The notes under the pieces: generated by a model
Seen by the model: the letters and a program-made list of their open reading frames with translations, nothing else
Database searches by the model: none
What the model was told of the DNA's origin: nothing
Shown: one piece after another, positions 15,078 through 29,100 of the stretch
Numbering within the stretch: the first letter of the stretch is position 1
Layout: each line of letters starts with the position of its first letter
Made by a program: the position numbers and the translations under genes
Assembly (NCBI GenBank): GCA_963513935.1
Contig: OY740768.1
Span: forward strand, 48,382,089 to 48,446,088
Direction: 5' to 3'
Length of the DNA stretch: 64,000 nt
From: Aphrophora alni
Lineage: Eukaryota; Arthropoda; Insecta; Hemiptera; Aphrophoridae

Positions 15078-18000
15078 ATTGATAAATGGGCGTAAATATA
15101 ATAACAAACTTTGTCTGCAGTTATTTTCGCTTTATGTTTAATTACTCATTTTTATATTTATATTTTGATAAAATCGTCTCTTATATCTTGGGGTAAATAT
15201 TACAACCTGGACTAGTCTTGTATTTAGTCGATGTGCCGTACTGCTATTTCAGCCTACATGTGAGCTATTTTCAGTGGTTTTTGTACAGGAAATTGCATTG
15301 AACCACTTTGTTTATTGTAAACTTTACGACCACTACGGTATCATTGTGTTTTTTTTTAATGAAATGTACATATGTTTTGTGGTTTAATGTGATTTGTAAA
15401 GACCTTAGCTATGCTGAAACTGGAATTAGCCATATCAACTGAATAAAGGGCAATCAATATTGGTAGTTCTTTTTTTTTTGTTTCTGAGAAATAAATTTGT
15501 TAATTTTAAAACCAATACTTTGAACATTATAGTCAATTTCCTTAATGAAAGTTTGTGTCAGACAGTAAAATATAATCGATGTAAATATAATATAAAAGTT
15601 TTTTTAAATATTTTCTTAATTCTCCTGTCTCAAAATAACTTATGTTATTTTTATAAGAATATTTTTTGCATGAATTAATATGTGTATCGTTAAAGGGTCA
15701 TGCTAAGTGAAAGAACATTTAATACTTTCAGTAAACCTTGATTTAAGACAACTACCGTTTTCCATTTTATATGTTTTATATTTAAAAACTATATCGGCAT
15801 AACGTACGAGAGCTAGCAGTTATATTTCAAAATATATGAAACTAATCTTCTATTTTTAAACGATAATTTTAATATTATATTTTGTAAAAATCAACATTAC
15901 ATTATTCTTAGTGCATAACACCATAAACAGTTGTCCTTGAAACCAATGACTTGAGAATAACAACTATTATAGTTTGAGCGAATCAAGCGGGACATTGTAG
16001 TACATTAAAGGAAACATAAACCTACTTCAACCTATAAACGTAAATTTGAAAGTTATGAACTGGAAACCGTTATTTTACTTTTTGAATCATTCCATTCACA
16101 TATATGTGTTCCCTCAACCTTTATCCGATTTAAATTCAACATAAATCTTTTATTTGTTTAGATAATTAACATTTTAAAATATGATTATTTCTTGTCCCTT
16201 TATGGGATCACTATGAAATATTTACCAACAAATTTTAATGTATTAATTTAGGCATTATCATGTACTAAACGAGTTCTGATTCATGAACACGTATTTATTA
16301 TATGGGATGATTTTAAAGTATGGAAACGGGTTTATTTTAATAACTGAGAGGTATTTGAAGCCAGAAACAAACGCAAATATCCATAGCGGATCCACCATAT
16401 TAAAACAAACTTTGTTTTTTTTTAAATAAGAATGTGGACTGTGATACTGATTTTCATGTAACATTTGACAACGATGGTGGAAACAGTTTTTCGATAAATG
16501 CCTTTGTTTTTGAGTTATAAGCATTCAAATTTGGAATGACGAAATAATCGCGTTAGCAATAAAACGGGTGAAATTCGAGATCAAAACTTTTCTATTATGT
16601 TTTTCCTGTTGAAAACCTCCAATAACGAACTTTAAACAGTATAATGGGGATAACAATAAACAATATGTAATAATTAACATCACAGGTACAAATTGAATAT
16701 CAACTTCACATTAAATAATACAATATTTAATTTTATATTTTAATAAATATTTTTATCATACAATTAATACAATAAATTTAGAAATGACACAATTCTACAA
16801 TAAATCGGTAGTGCCCTAACCTCAACTAATATCAGCTATTTTTATTACGTTAAAAGAATGCACCTTATTAGCATGTAAAATTAAGTTACAATGGTTTAAC
16901 TTTATTTTTGGTTCGTTAATGGATGTATTCTTCAGGAAATGCACAATAGAAAATTTTGAATTTGAATTTTACCCGCGATTTTTCTTTATTGCACATTTGA
17001 ATGTTTATAACTTTTAAAACTGCTTTCACAATCGTTTTTCTTGTAACATTATACATACAATCTTGTATCACATTTACAATATTCCTATTTAACAAATAAA
17101 GTATGATTTAATATGGCAAAAGGATTTAACTAACCATTTTTTTACCTTAAAAGGTATGGGATATTAAAATTCAGTAAAATATATGCGCAAACTAAACGAT
17201 GTGCTGAATCAGACCTAAAAAGCAGGTAAAAAACTCACTTTTCATATAGTTTGCTAATCCTTGATCATAAGAAAACCATTTTTAATCGTTGAATTAATAA
17301 TTCTGTAATATTTTGAAAAAAGAGAAATGAATTTGTGCATTTTGACTCATATCTTAAAATTAGTTTAACACATTACTAAATAATATGTATGTAGTGATGT
17401 GATTTATCAGAAATTGATGCCATGTTTTTTCAAGTATATCATTTTTGACTTCGCCCGTAAACAAAAAAAAAACAAAAAAAAACAGATCTTGAATGTTTGT
17501 TGTTTGCTATCTATATAGTAACAGCCATAATGTGTGAGCAGATTTTAACAGAATGCCAATAAAACTTTGCCAATAATTGAGCACTATTTTAATGTTTTTC
17601 CTTCATCCACAAATTTGTTTTTATATTCTTAGTATTTGTTATTAGTTATTTAATTTATTCAAATAGTTTGCACTTTTTTTTAACATTTGTTATGCATAGA
17701 ATTAGATAGCTTCAAACAAGAAAATCATTTCTACTAGGATTTTTGTTTTGAAATAATTTCACTTTGAGAATATTTATTAAGCACTATAAACTACTAAAGG
17801 AATCAATATACGTAATACGCGACAACTATATGAAACTATTTCATTCACAAAATATTCTAATATAGTTGGATAGTTTGGAACAAATCTTTCTACTTAGTAG
17901 TTCAATGAGACTTAGAAAGTACAAACTTTGTGTTTCATGAATGGAATTCTGTATAGATATAAACTATTTTCATTAGGTATATCTCTACGAGATATTAATT

Positions 18001-19399
18001 AGTTGATGTTAAACAGCTCAGCAATTTTATTTAGTTTTAGTTAAATAGCATAAAGTAAATATCTCCCCCTTTGTGTAACCTATATGTAAACTAACACCTT
18101 CCGAAGATACTCGTAACAATTCGCATTAAATAGGTAATTGAAAACAGAATGAATTAAATATAGTAGTGGATAATAATATGTATTGAACGTACAAATTTGT
18201 ATATAAAATAGGACGGATGGAGTTTTTATTAACTTAAGAAGTTTAATAACTTTTCACTCTGATATGGAAGTTAATTAATTCCTTTCCTATTTAATTTACA
18301 TCTAGATTGTATTTGAAGTAGTAGGTGCAATCATTTATTACATTCAGTAATAAAAAAAAGTTTTCATAAATAAACTTATATTTATTTTACATTTGCACTC
18401 AAATAATCTGTGATGACATTGCAAATTACAGGAACAAAATATAGTCACAGATGAGCCATTCGTTACGTTACAAATGTGAGTTACAATCAAGGAGATTGAA
18501 GGTTTAATCATATTTTACAATCTGCTCAACTGAACTAATCAACAAAACTCAATTTATCAAACAGTACATTAGGTGGTAATCAATATTATAAGCAGATGTG
18601 ATGTGATGTTTCCTGTGACCCCTATGTAAATAAACCTTCAAATTCAAGACAATATACAAATTTACATCAGGTTTCAATCATATTACAAATTTAATTAAAA
18701 TAATTAGGGCGTTAGGAATTTTCCTTTTAAAAATATTTATTGAAATAAAATCTACTCTATAATTTTAAAATAATGTGTTAACTATTCAGATTTCTGTATA
18801 CACAGAATTTTAAAGAGTTTATTACAATTTTTGCGTCCTAGGGTTCATGATTTATTATTTACAAAACTAAACATATTGATGTAGTTTCCCTTAAATCCAG
18901 CCCAGTCTTAGATATGCACTGAAATTTGTATTGTATAAGATTAGGAACTTAAAATATATTATATATTATAGAATTACTAGATTTTTCTATCCTTTATTTA
19001 GAAATCGCCCATATGGCATTCAATTGTAACCTTTATTAGGTTTCGAAAGTCTAAATTTTTTGTTGGCCAACCAATTTAAAAAAATTGAGAACAGATTAAT
19101 GATTTGTAAAGATTGATATTGAAAAATCATCACCTTTTCTGTAAACAAAAAAAAAATCTCTACTCAGATATAAAAATAAAATCTGTGCAAATTTAAATTA
19201 CTAAATTAATCACAATAACTAATAATTAATCATGGGAAACTTTTTATATTAACAAGTACAGTAATTTAACTGTAAATAATTAATTAGTCCCAATACAAAA
19301 AAAGTAAAATATAAAATGTAGTGTTAAATGTAAGATTGATTAAGAATATTGTATTAGTTAGATGTTAACTTTAAGTTATTTAGAATGACTTGGGACACT
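15078..19399. other. Long A/T-rich stretch, no gene seen
   Basis: Only short chance frames (15460-15678 plus, 16258-16524 minus) without domains. There are no tandem arrays or inverted repeats of note, and A-runs occur near 17461-17482. It could be intron or intergenic DNA. Confidence 0.4.
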
Positions 19400-19620
19400 T
19401 GAAGTAGGTTTAGGCCACGCCCCTTTAGTTTTGTATAAATATGGGGGTCGGTCTATTGCTAGTTTAGTTATAGTTTTTTTATTGTAGCTCATGTATCACT
19501 GAGGATTGCGACTTTGTCGTTGAAACGCGTTGAATAAGTAGGCGTAATGTTTGTGAGGTCTTGTGTTCGAGTTATTTTTTCGATCTAATATTATCTTTTA
19601 AGTCAAGTTTAATATTTATT
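19400..19620 (+). mobile_element. Penelope-type element end (pseudo-LTR-like) with promoter signals
   Basis: In order on the plus strand lie a GC-box-like CCACGCCCCTTT (about 19413), a TATAAATA box (about 19435), a possible initiator region, and then CTGAGGA...GAAACGCG at 19499-19529. That last pattern has the hammerhead core. Penelope-like elements characteristically carry such a motif in their pseudo-LTRs. The block is much less A/T-rich than its flanks, and no coding part of the element follows. The same motif layout occurs at 36866-36894 beside clear Penelope coding remains, which supports the call. Confidence 0.45.
19489..19546 (+). ncRNA. Hammerhead-ribozyme-like motif, copy 1
   Basis: The core CTGAGGA fits CUGANGA. 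It is followed by a stem CGAC/GTCG (with a G-T pair below) closed by a TTT loop, then GAAA. The A after GAA can pair with U, and CGC with GCG (19526-19528 and 19540-19542), giving a four-pair stem III that leaves UA at the expected cleavage position. The outer strands CTCATG and TGTGAG can form a weak stem I. Stem I is imperfect, so catalytic activity is uncertain. Confidence 0.4.
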
Positions 19621-20555
19621 TATTAACAGAAGAAGTGTTGACAGATTTACATTTAGTACAGCGAACATTGTTTTATTCAAAGATAACATAAATATAATTT
19701 TCATTACTGAAATATTAGCAAGTAAAACTAATGTTTTTTAAAAATCATATATGATATAAAGACTAGTTTTGTAAATATGCCATATTTGCAGTTAATTTTA
19801 TACGTACGCTAAGAGGATCACGTGGTAAACATTCATTAAAAGTCTAATAAAGTTTTCTGGCCACGTCCGGCAAGCTGAACGTTCGAGCTTAAAACAGAAA
19901 ATAGAGTTTTACTTTTGAAATGATTTCCTCTATACATCGTGGAATACTGATTAGCTTAAGTAGTGACAGTGTTTCAGAAAAAAAAAGGATTTTAATATTT
20001 AAAAAAATGAATTTAGTCTCTTTTTAAAGCTTGAAAAAACTTTAATATTACCGACATAAGTGAGTTTCTTAAGATAAGGATTTATCTTGTGTTATTTTGT
20101 TTGTTGTTAATATAATTTTAACTTTAATAGCATATTTGAAATGCGGGTTTAATTTAAGAATTGATTTGTTGTCTTTATTCTACAAATTATTAAATTAGTA
20201 GTGGTATTTTCATGCCAAAATAAACAAACATGTTGCATGTAAATATTTTTCTACGATTATAAGTAAAACCGTAGCTGCTATTGAACTCACTGAAAATTGT
20301 TGTTCACGTTATTTGAAAATTATTTTATAGGAGACTATACACAATAGTGGCAGATCTCCTATTTTTAAAACATTGTAAAAGTAGTATTTTATGAAAAATG
20401 TTTTATACATTAGTCATTAAAACTTCTATAATTGAATCACTAATGTGATCATATTTTAAAAACTATAGTCTACCCAAATATAACTTTGATGTTATGTTAT
20501 ATTTAAATTTAAATATCGTATGTAGTGTTAACTATTGATTAAATATTTATATGTC

Positions 20556-20558
<3 letters not shown>

Positions 20559-20596
<38 letters not shown>

Positions 20597-20602
20597 ATAT
20601 AC
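20559..20602. repeat. (AT)n microsatellite
   Basis: AT dinucleotides with a GTATGTAT interruption near the right end. Confidence 0.9.
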
Positions 20603-20684
20603 ACAGACGGATTTGAAATTAGTCTTATCATTTGGGTCTATGTTTCCTTGAATGACCGTAATACCAAGAATTTACTAATTGTTA

Positions 20685-20880
20685 AATTATAAAATAGTTT
20701 TCTACTAAACAGACAAACAAAGATCACACAAATAACAGTGCGTTTTCCTAATTTAAATTTACACAATAAGTAGGCCTATTGTTTGATTTACTTTTCTGAC
20801 TATATTCAACTTTATAAGTTCCTGGAGTTTTTTTTTTTTTTTTTAATATCGTGCTCAGGTATTCTGAAAATGTCAACTGA
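20685..20880 (+). repeat. Degenerate direct repeat, copy 1 (partner 22895-23035)
   Basis: Shared landmarks in the same order are AAAATAGTTKTCTACTAAAC, then CAGTRCGTTTTCCT, then TTTACTYTTCTGA. Spacing is similar but diverged in both copies. Each copy lies soon after a dinucleotide tract. This fits an old dispersed element or a local duplication. Confidence 0.5.
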
Positions 20881-22756
20881 GATTTATAATCATGCCATAA
20901 TAACGTAATAAATAAGTACATGTAATAAATAAGTGTACTTACTTATACTATTTAGTACTCTCTAAGCATTAACTTTATTTACATTATTTACTCTTGAAAA
21001 CGTTATGATATTTATTAAATTAAGAATTTTCCAACATGAGGATATATATTTTGATATCGTAAACAGGTGTTTAAATGAAAATTATTGGTTTAAATTCGCC
21101 TACTGTTAATGACTGAACACAGCAGTTTGTCGAAACTTGTCACATCCTGGAGTATAATTTGCACATAGTTTATTAACATGTAGCGTGGACCCATTGTTTG
21201 TAAAGTTGCGACTCCAATTTAAATATTTGAAGAAATAATTAAATAAAGGCTAAAATATATTACATGGTATGTTTATTGTGTATAAAATTCCGTCCCTACT
21301 TGAAAATTGTTAACGAATTATGAAATAAAAGTTAAAATTAAATTGTATGGTTAACGTATTTTTACACAGTTCTAGGTCTACTTTAAAAATGTTGAATCAT
21401 TAGTGAAACAAAAGTTAAATATACTGTACTGCATGTTATATGTATTTACCATCTTATTATTCTACACGTTATTTTAAAATAACATGTGGAGTGTAGATAG
21501 TGTCCATAAGGTGTCAGGTCGACTTTATAATTTTTGAACAAATGACTAAGTCTATAAAATGACTACGAATATAAATTCTGTTGTTAAATGTAAACAAACC
21601 TTTTTATCACTCATGAAGTAGGTGTTATGAACATTGTTGTGCATATAACAACTAAAGTCGGTCACTGTTATATCCTCTTGAAAGAATAATGTGTTTATTG
21701 CGGTCAATTGTATTGCCTTTAATGTAGTGAATGTAAAATGTTGTAGATTAATACAGTTAAAAAAATTTGTTGTTGTTTCCTTACTTTGGCAAATAGACTT
21801 TTTAAATGAACAAATAGTTTTGTTGTATTTTAAAGGTTGAAATATCTTTTGGGAATATTTTGAAAACTAATATCTCATGTACAAATAGACATGCGGCAAA
21901 ACAAGCAGAAAATACTGGAGTTAAAACAAATATCCTCATGTATTAACTGTTATACACCTGTAATGTTGTTGGAGATTCATCTCTGACATATATTCTAAAT
22001 TTTCATATTAAAATATAAGTTACACTGTATACGGGCCTTCCTCTACATATTCTTGATGTAGATTGACATATTTTATCACAACATTCACTCGCTTTATCCG
22101 TGTGCTATACCACTGATTAAAATGCCCGTAGTTTTTTAATCTAAATCCACTCTTGTCTTGTATGTTAACACAGTTCTACAAGCTTTGTATACAATAATTA
22201 AACAACTTAAGTAAAATTAACATAATCAACCTAATCGCAATAAAGTATAACATATGGTATACTTGAAATGGGAAGTCTGAAAATATTTTAAGCTTCCTTT
22301 TTTAAATTTTCCTAAAGGCTAAGTATATATTTGACTGATTTTCTGCAATGTATTTCCTTCCATAATAATTTTTTTTAAATCTTTTGGAGTAACTCGTTCT
22401 TAAAAATATGACTTTACCCTGTACATTTACGCTATATGGATAAACTAGAAAGAAGGATTTGAATGACATACAATTTTACGGGATGTAATTATAAATAAAT
22501 GCGTTTCATATACTATGAATGAATTTAATAAATTGAACAAATGTCAAAAATTACATTATGTTTTTAATAATATTTTTTTAAATAGCTTTCACGTTTATTA
22601 AATTCATTTATTATTGATAGAAAAAAACTATGCCTCTTAGTAATGTAACTGTACATTAAATTAACTATGTTCTGTAAATCTATTATGAAATATTTGTTAC
22701 AACTATTTCATTTCATATTCTGTGTAAACCAACGATTTAGGTCATGAAATTCAGTC

Positions 22757-22758
<2 letters not shown>
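20881..22758. other. A/T-rich stretch, no gene; weak threefold repetition near 21230-21480
   Basis: No coding signal. Around 21230-21480 similar phrases (GAAATAAAAGTTAAA, GAAACAAAAGTTAAA and an earlier counterpart) recur at intervals of roughly 85 bp. This suggests a very degenerate tandem repeat. Confidence 0.3.

Positions 22759-22794
<36 letters not shown>
22759..22794. repeat. (TG)n microsatellite
   Basis: Eighteen uninterrupted TG dinucleotides, a Z-DNA-prone sequence. Confidence 0.95.
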
Positions 22795-22796
<2 letters not shown>

Positions 22797-22894
22797 CTAA
22801 AACCTTTTATGTACCGGTAGTATTTGTATATTAAATTAGAATTTGTAATTAGAACAAATTACAAATACAAATTAGAAATTTGTAATTAATTTAG

Positions 22895-23035
22895 AAAATA
22901 GTTGTCTACTAAACTGATAAATTAAACATCATTCCAGTTACAGTACGTTTTCCTCATTGCAATTTTCCGCATCAATAATGAATGATTTACTCTTCTGAAT
23001 TCTTTAGAGAGTCTGAGTTTTTTTAGTTTCAAGTG
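22895..23035 (+). repeat. Degenerate direct repeat, copy 2 (partner 20685-20880)
   Basis: See the first copy for the shared words. The copies sit about 2.2 kb apart in the same orientation. Confidence 0.5.
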
Positions 23036-24648
23036 CAAACACATTGAATAATAATAATGTTTTATATTATAATTGGTTTGTATATAATATGTAAATAATT
23101 AGTTATTACTACTCGTAGTATTATTTACACGTAAAAGATTTCTTCGTCATAATTTGTAAGATATTCGTAAGATAAATAGTTAAATGCAATTATGATTTTA
23201 TTAATGAATGATAAATTCAAAATTATAATAAAAATATAATTAAATGAATTACTAAACTAATTTTAATAATTTATTTATTTTAATAAATTAGGATTACGAA
23301 AAAAGGTAGGGATATTTTCAAATTTATAAGATTAAGTTATCACATGTGTATCAAATAAAATTCAAATTCAGTTCTGTACAATACGTTAAATGTACGAAAT
23401 TAATACAATCATTACAAGTTTATCAAATATAAGATCCTATATTTCAATATACTTTTTAAGTGATAGTTTATCAATTTATTACAATGTTCTGGATAATTTT
23501 CTAACATCGAAATATAAAATCACATTATTTTTCAAATTTTTCTAACAGAATTTCAGACACCCAAAACAAAAAAAACCATAAGTACTAAAAAATATATCTC
23601 CTAATATTCAGAATAAGTGCTAAACTCAATCATTATCAAAATTGAGCCTCTAACTTTTAACAAACTGATATTGTGGTAGGTATACAATATACAATAAATT
23701 TAATAAAGAGTTATCCCTTTTCGGCATTATGAGAAGGAAGAAAGGGTGTGAAGAAGAGATTTTTTATGAAAGCTGGTGTTATTACAATTATTCTACGAAA
23801 TGATGATTTAGGACTACAACTACGCTTCATGGTTGGTTAGGCTATATTCATAATTGTTGAACCTGGTGGGTAAATGAAACAGTATTTTGAACATTTATTC
23901 CACCTGTGTGTTACCGTTAAAATGTGATATTTTCGTTCCAGGTATGAAAATACTCCGTTTATTATATAAATCAAACAATTTGTGTATTATTATACCCTGG
24001 TTTTATTAAAACAAACACTTATTATTTATTTTTGCTCTTACATCCATACCAGTGTTTCTATAACATATTAGTAACATGGTTAGATTTTTGACTGTCGATT
24101 TGTGGTTGTTGTTGAACTTAGTTTAACATATGTCATGACATAGTTAGTTACAAATACGTGAATTTCGATTTGTAATTAGATTTAGATATATATGTACTAT
24201 TTAAAAGACAAGTAGTATTAACTACAAAATTTATTTGTCTTAAATATAATTAATATTTATCCATAATCGTTTTTTCTCTATTGAGTTAATAATAATTAAT
24301 AGTTTTTAAAAAAGTTGCACGTTTATTCCTTTAGTATCGAGAATAAATATTATTATACAATAACAGAACTTAGGATATTTCTCACTTACAAGGGTATTTG
24401 TTTATTACGTTTAATATTAGATTAATGTTAATTACCACAAATGGAAAAACGACATGTTATATGAAACAAGAAAACAATATCTAGAAATATATATTTATTT
24501 CTCCATGTTCAAAAACAAATAAATTATAGTCAACTGAAATTTTAACTTACTTTTAAATGACCCGGTATGTATATTGCCCCCCCCCCTCCTTTGTACAAAT
24601 TGTTCCTTAATATAGAGTCGAATTCTTAAAGTCTGTTTTAGGTTTCAG

Positions 24649-24686
24649 GCAAGATTCTTGCAATATGAAATGATTTTACCAATCTG
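24649..24686 (+). other. Exon-like segment with both splice signals, unassigned
   Basis: A TTTTAG and then a TTTCAG acceptor-like sequence precede 38 bp that end in CTG/GTAAGT, a near-consensus donor. One frame is open through it (ARFLQYEMILPI). If the first AG is used the segment is 45 bp. The open frame is too short to be evidence by itself, and no neighbouring exon was found, so this is only a candidate. Confidence 0.15.
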
Positions 24687-25191
24687 GTAAGTAAACTTTA
24701 ATATAGTGTGTCTATAAATTAATGTTTATGGACCACTATATGGTTACGACTCTCTATGGAAACATTGAAAGTGTATGAAATAATTTTGAGCTATTCTTTC
24801 ATTTTATTCTTGTGAAATATTTTTATTGTATGATTTTTCAAAGACGTATTTAAAAGATCACCATAACTTTATGGAGTATATATCGTGAAATAGAAATTGG
24901 ATCTCAATATATTTTATTTATAATTTACTGCATCCGTTCATTAAGTGCGTTCGGACGTAAACATGAATACGGATGATTTTGAACATTATGGGAAGGCGAC
25001 ACGTTTGTGTGTTCTCTACAAATCTTAGGACATTTCTTATCAAATATGTTGGTCAATCAATAAGTTACTGATTGATTATTTGGTTTGTAAAAATTAAATT
25101 CATATAAAAAATAATTTAATTCAGGATATATTACTTTGTTTGTTTTGTTGTTGTTGTAAACTTTCTATATATATTTTGTCCCTAAATAATT

Positions 25192-25213
25192 TATATATAT
25201 ATATATATATATA
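25192..25213. repeat. (AT)n microsatellite
   Basis: Short AT dinucleotide run. Confidence 0.85.
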
Positions 25214-25799
25214 ATTAATTCTCGAAGTCATATTTCTCTATATCAATTATCAGTATATTCATAATTACATAAACTTTAATGACACTATAGATATATCCGT
25301 CCGGAACCTACTACAACCATGTATAACAAACTAGCCCAGTTGGACAGAAAATTATAAGATGGTACATTAAATTGTGATGTCTGCAATGAAGATTATTAAA
25401 ATATAATTTGGCGCTACTCCAGAGTTCCAAGTAGAGCAATAAACACAAATTTTCTGTTTTTTCCCAATTCATTATAACTACTTACGATTTAGTCGTAACT
25501 AACCTACTTTAATAGAAAGTAAAACATAAACTAAACTAAGATAAGTTATTAGCATTGTGGATTCAATAAAGTGAAACTTAACAAAATATCAAAATTTATA
25601 TTTGTCGACTTACTTTTTATAACTAAGGTTTACTTTTTACTTTAAACCTTAAAATAATTATACATATTGTTTAAACATTAAATAATTTGATTACCAAAAT
25701 AAGGTTTTTGCAGCAGAGCCTTCCGTATTCAACTCTAAAAATAATTTCTACCACATTTGATGATTAGATTATTTTTGTTTATCTTCAATCTTTTTATTT

Positions 25800-26068
25800 G
25801 AAGTATGGAGATGCTACAGGAATTTTTTGATAAAAGAATCATTTCAACAGGATTGTGGCCACCTCAATCCCCTGATCTGCCTAGTCGTGACTTATTTTTG
25901 TGGGGCTACTTAAAGGAAATTGTTTACAGGACCAATCTTCATACCCTACAGGAATTGAAGACAAACATTACTAATTCAATTAATGAGATAGACACAGTAC
26001 AGCTAAGAAGAGTGGCCAGGAACAAGTGTCTAGATATGGATGGACGACATTTTCAACATTTGTTGTAA
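25800..26068 (+). pseudogene. Mariner-family transposase, C-terminal fragment
   Basis: The open frame reads MEMLQEFFDKRII, then WPPQSPDLPSRDLFLWGYLK, and ends in GRHFQHLL. This is the characteristic end of mariner-type (SETMAR-like) transposases, which cut and paste DNA at TA sites. The SPDL...D block carries the third catalytic aspartate of the DD(34)D triad. The first two aspartates and the helix-turn-helix DNA-binding part are absent, since upstream sequence is plain A/T DNA. Compared with usual members of 330-350 residues, only about 87 remain, and a short deletion precedes the final GGHFQHLL-like motif. The frame after the break is intact. Dead copy. Confidence 0.85.
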
Positions 26069-26161
26069 TTCAGTACAATGTAAGTGTTTGTTAATAAATA
26101 TATTGTAATTTACACACTAAACTTAAAATTGGGGCCTCTTTTAAGTTGAACACCCTGTATA
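26069..26161 (+). repeat. 3' flank and terminal repeat of the mariner copy
   Basis: The non-coding tail after the transposase stop ends in GTTGAACACCCTGTATATA. ACACCCTGTATA is a usual terminal-repeat end for this mariner group. The matching 5' terminus is missing. Confidence 0.55.
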
Positions 26162-29100
26162 TATTTGGTATATATTAAAATAGTTGATTGAAGTTATATA
26201 AACCATACCAAAATGCTTTTCATGTTTAACAAATGATATTTTAAAGTAAATAAGGAAATCAATTTTTTTCTTTTAAACTGATTTATCTTATTTTTTATAG
26301 AGAAGATTATTATACTTAAATAGAAATTTTACTTTCGAATACGTTTCCTTTTACTATATTATTTCAGATGATTGTTAATCTTTTTTCCCCTGCTATCTCT
26401 ATATGTGTTGAAATTTGCAAAACTTAATAATTTACTTTCTTTATATATATAAAGCCATCTTTCCAAATTCTGAAGTAACTCAAGGTACGCAGTATAATGT
26501 CACGCCGGTAATAGTTATAAATTCCATTGTCTAGTAATAATGTATATTTTTATTTAACGATATGACTTGTTGATTAATTCTCCATAAATTCAATCTTGTA
26601 ATATGTGTTTGTAAACTGAGTGCTTTACATATGCATTACAATTGTATTTTAATTATGAAGAGTGTTCAAATTTCCAATGTAATAAACAGAAATGAAAATA
26701 CCAATTGTAATTTAAAGAGATAACTTAATTTTCTATGCAAGTTGAATCACATTTGTATTTAGATTTCATTTAAAAACCTAACAATATTTTTTCACGTTAA
26801 TTAAACTCATTACTTGCACGTATACTTGATGAGTAATTTGACTATTGTATTTTTCAAAATATAAATAAAAACCTGCAAAATAAATTAATTGTCAAAACAT
26901 AATGGATTCCAGGATATAATCCAAAGCCATGACATCAAAGTAAATATTCAGTTTTTCGTTTGTTGTCTATTGTGACTAACAAGTGAATAAATCATCATTG
27001 AATAAACCAAATTGAAAAAAATATTTCAACAAATTTAATCTTTTTATGGATTAGATTCCATTATTTGTTTCCAATCTTTCCCATTTTGATCGATAATTCA
27101 TCGCCAAATGTATAAAATACAATACAACTCACTACCGGCCGGTCACAGGTATTTATCGATTATTGAATACACGTGGATTTCTTTCGAAAGTAATTGATAT
27201 GTACGACAAAGTTGTGTTTATCCTCCTTTAAAAATATAACTTATTAAACTAACGGAAATGTTGACGAGTGTTTATAAATTAATATGATTTCGATTAAGGG
27301 ATGCCTTATCTTAGTCTAAGAAACTCCTAAGTTTTCCTTAATTTAACAACTTCATTATAATTCTCTCACGGATCTTTCATAAATACGGGACCAATAATAA
27401 AAGACTAGAAATGTAGAATAATAAAATACCACCATTAAACTGAAGGTAATTATGTAATTATTAATTTATTTCCCGTACAATCCTGAATGTTTCACTTTAA
27501 TTACGTAAATATTTTTTCTTATTTTATATGTGTACAATTTATATTCACTTTCAAAATTAATGCAAAATAATTATTCGTATCTGTAGAATTTTTTTCTGGA
27601 ATAAAAAGGTTCAGTATTTAAAACACAATTAAATTCTATACGACTCCACTCTACGTTTCGCTCCTATGTAATCATTCAGTGCCTAATTATATAAATACTT
27701 AGATAATTAATGTTTGTGATAAAGCTAATTTGCTAATACATTTAGGGACTATATTAGTTATTAGTTTAATCGATTTACAATTAGAGATCCGTTCCGTAAA
27801 TTACCCACAATATCTGTTTTCAATTACATAAATGTCTTCTATTATCAATGGTACTCCTCTCAATCCAAATGCAATTATTTTTTACAAACTGCATACTTTT
27901 AAATTAAGTTTTTTTCACACAGTTTATTATTATTATTTTACAAACAGTAATTATTTTTAAGACCCATTGACCACATAGAATTTGTATTTTAATTATAAAA
28001 TGCCATTTATAATACTCGTATTTTTAAATTACAATATTTATACATTCTCGGCAGAGATCCATTATAGTATTTTGTACAATAGACACATACTCTGATAAAA
28101 AGGAGGGTGCCAGGAAAAAGAGGAGTGAAAAACCTGTTCTTTTACAGAGGAAAAACTTAATGTTAATTCGTACTATTGGGCATACTCCAATTGTTATAAC
28201 TCGTGCATATGTTAATTTTAAAACCTGAGATTTTAGTTTGATTAAAAACCAAATTATACATGTTTCTAACAATTTCGTCGTTACTTATTTTGTCAAGTTT
28301 GTATATATTAAGAATAAATTGTACGCGTTCTCCTTGTTTATTTTTTTGATAAAATTTTAATTTAGTAAATTTACATTTACAACTTTGTTCCTTTTACTGC
28401 CAATTTAGTACAAGAAATAACGACAACACCATGAAATCCACATAAAAAGCAACTAAAAAAAAAGTTATTTTTGTCAAACTAAAAAGAAACTGTAAACATT
28501 TTTTTTTTTAAATCACTTTCTTCTTAGAAAAAAGAAAGACACAAACAAAGTATAGCATAATAAACGTAGTTCTTATAACACATAATTAAATAATTTTCAT
28601 CTGAAACATCTGCAGAATATAGTGACTTTTGTTTGAAGGAAAATTATACTCGTTACAAAATTACAAATACATTTAAATGTATATAAACAATTATTCATTT
28701 GGCGATACCTCTCGTCCACGTCGTATGAGCCTAATACCTAATTACTTGATATATGCTTAATTTTTATATTGTATATAAAAATGTATGGACAATTAATTTT
28801 GTACAAATTTTACAAAATATACAACCTTCGCAGTGCATATAAGAATTCGAACACTACACATCTGACATACATTTAAATGCTGTAGGGACCTCTTCGTCGG
28901 GGGGGGGGGATAATCTACATCCTCACAACCAGCTATCTCTCAAGATATCAGTTATATCCCTACAGAATTCTTCTGTAAAGGAAAATTATATTTTTGTTGG
29001 GGTTTATTATTTTCATCCTGCACTTAACATTGTTAATGCTGCTGATATGTTATGAACGATATCACCATTACTACAGATAAAGTGACTGATATTTTAAAAA

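Noticed and set aside
19855..19905. GHVRQAE-like words resembling a LINE post-RT motif
   Set aside because: Only a few codons long, with no supporting motif on either side.
28024..28272. 82-codon minus frame
   Set aside because: No recognisable domain and no start or splice context.
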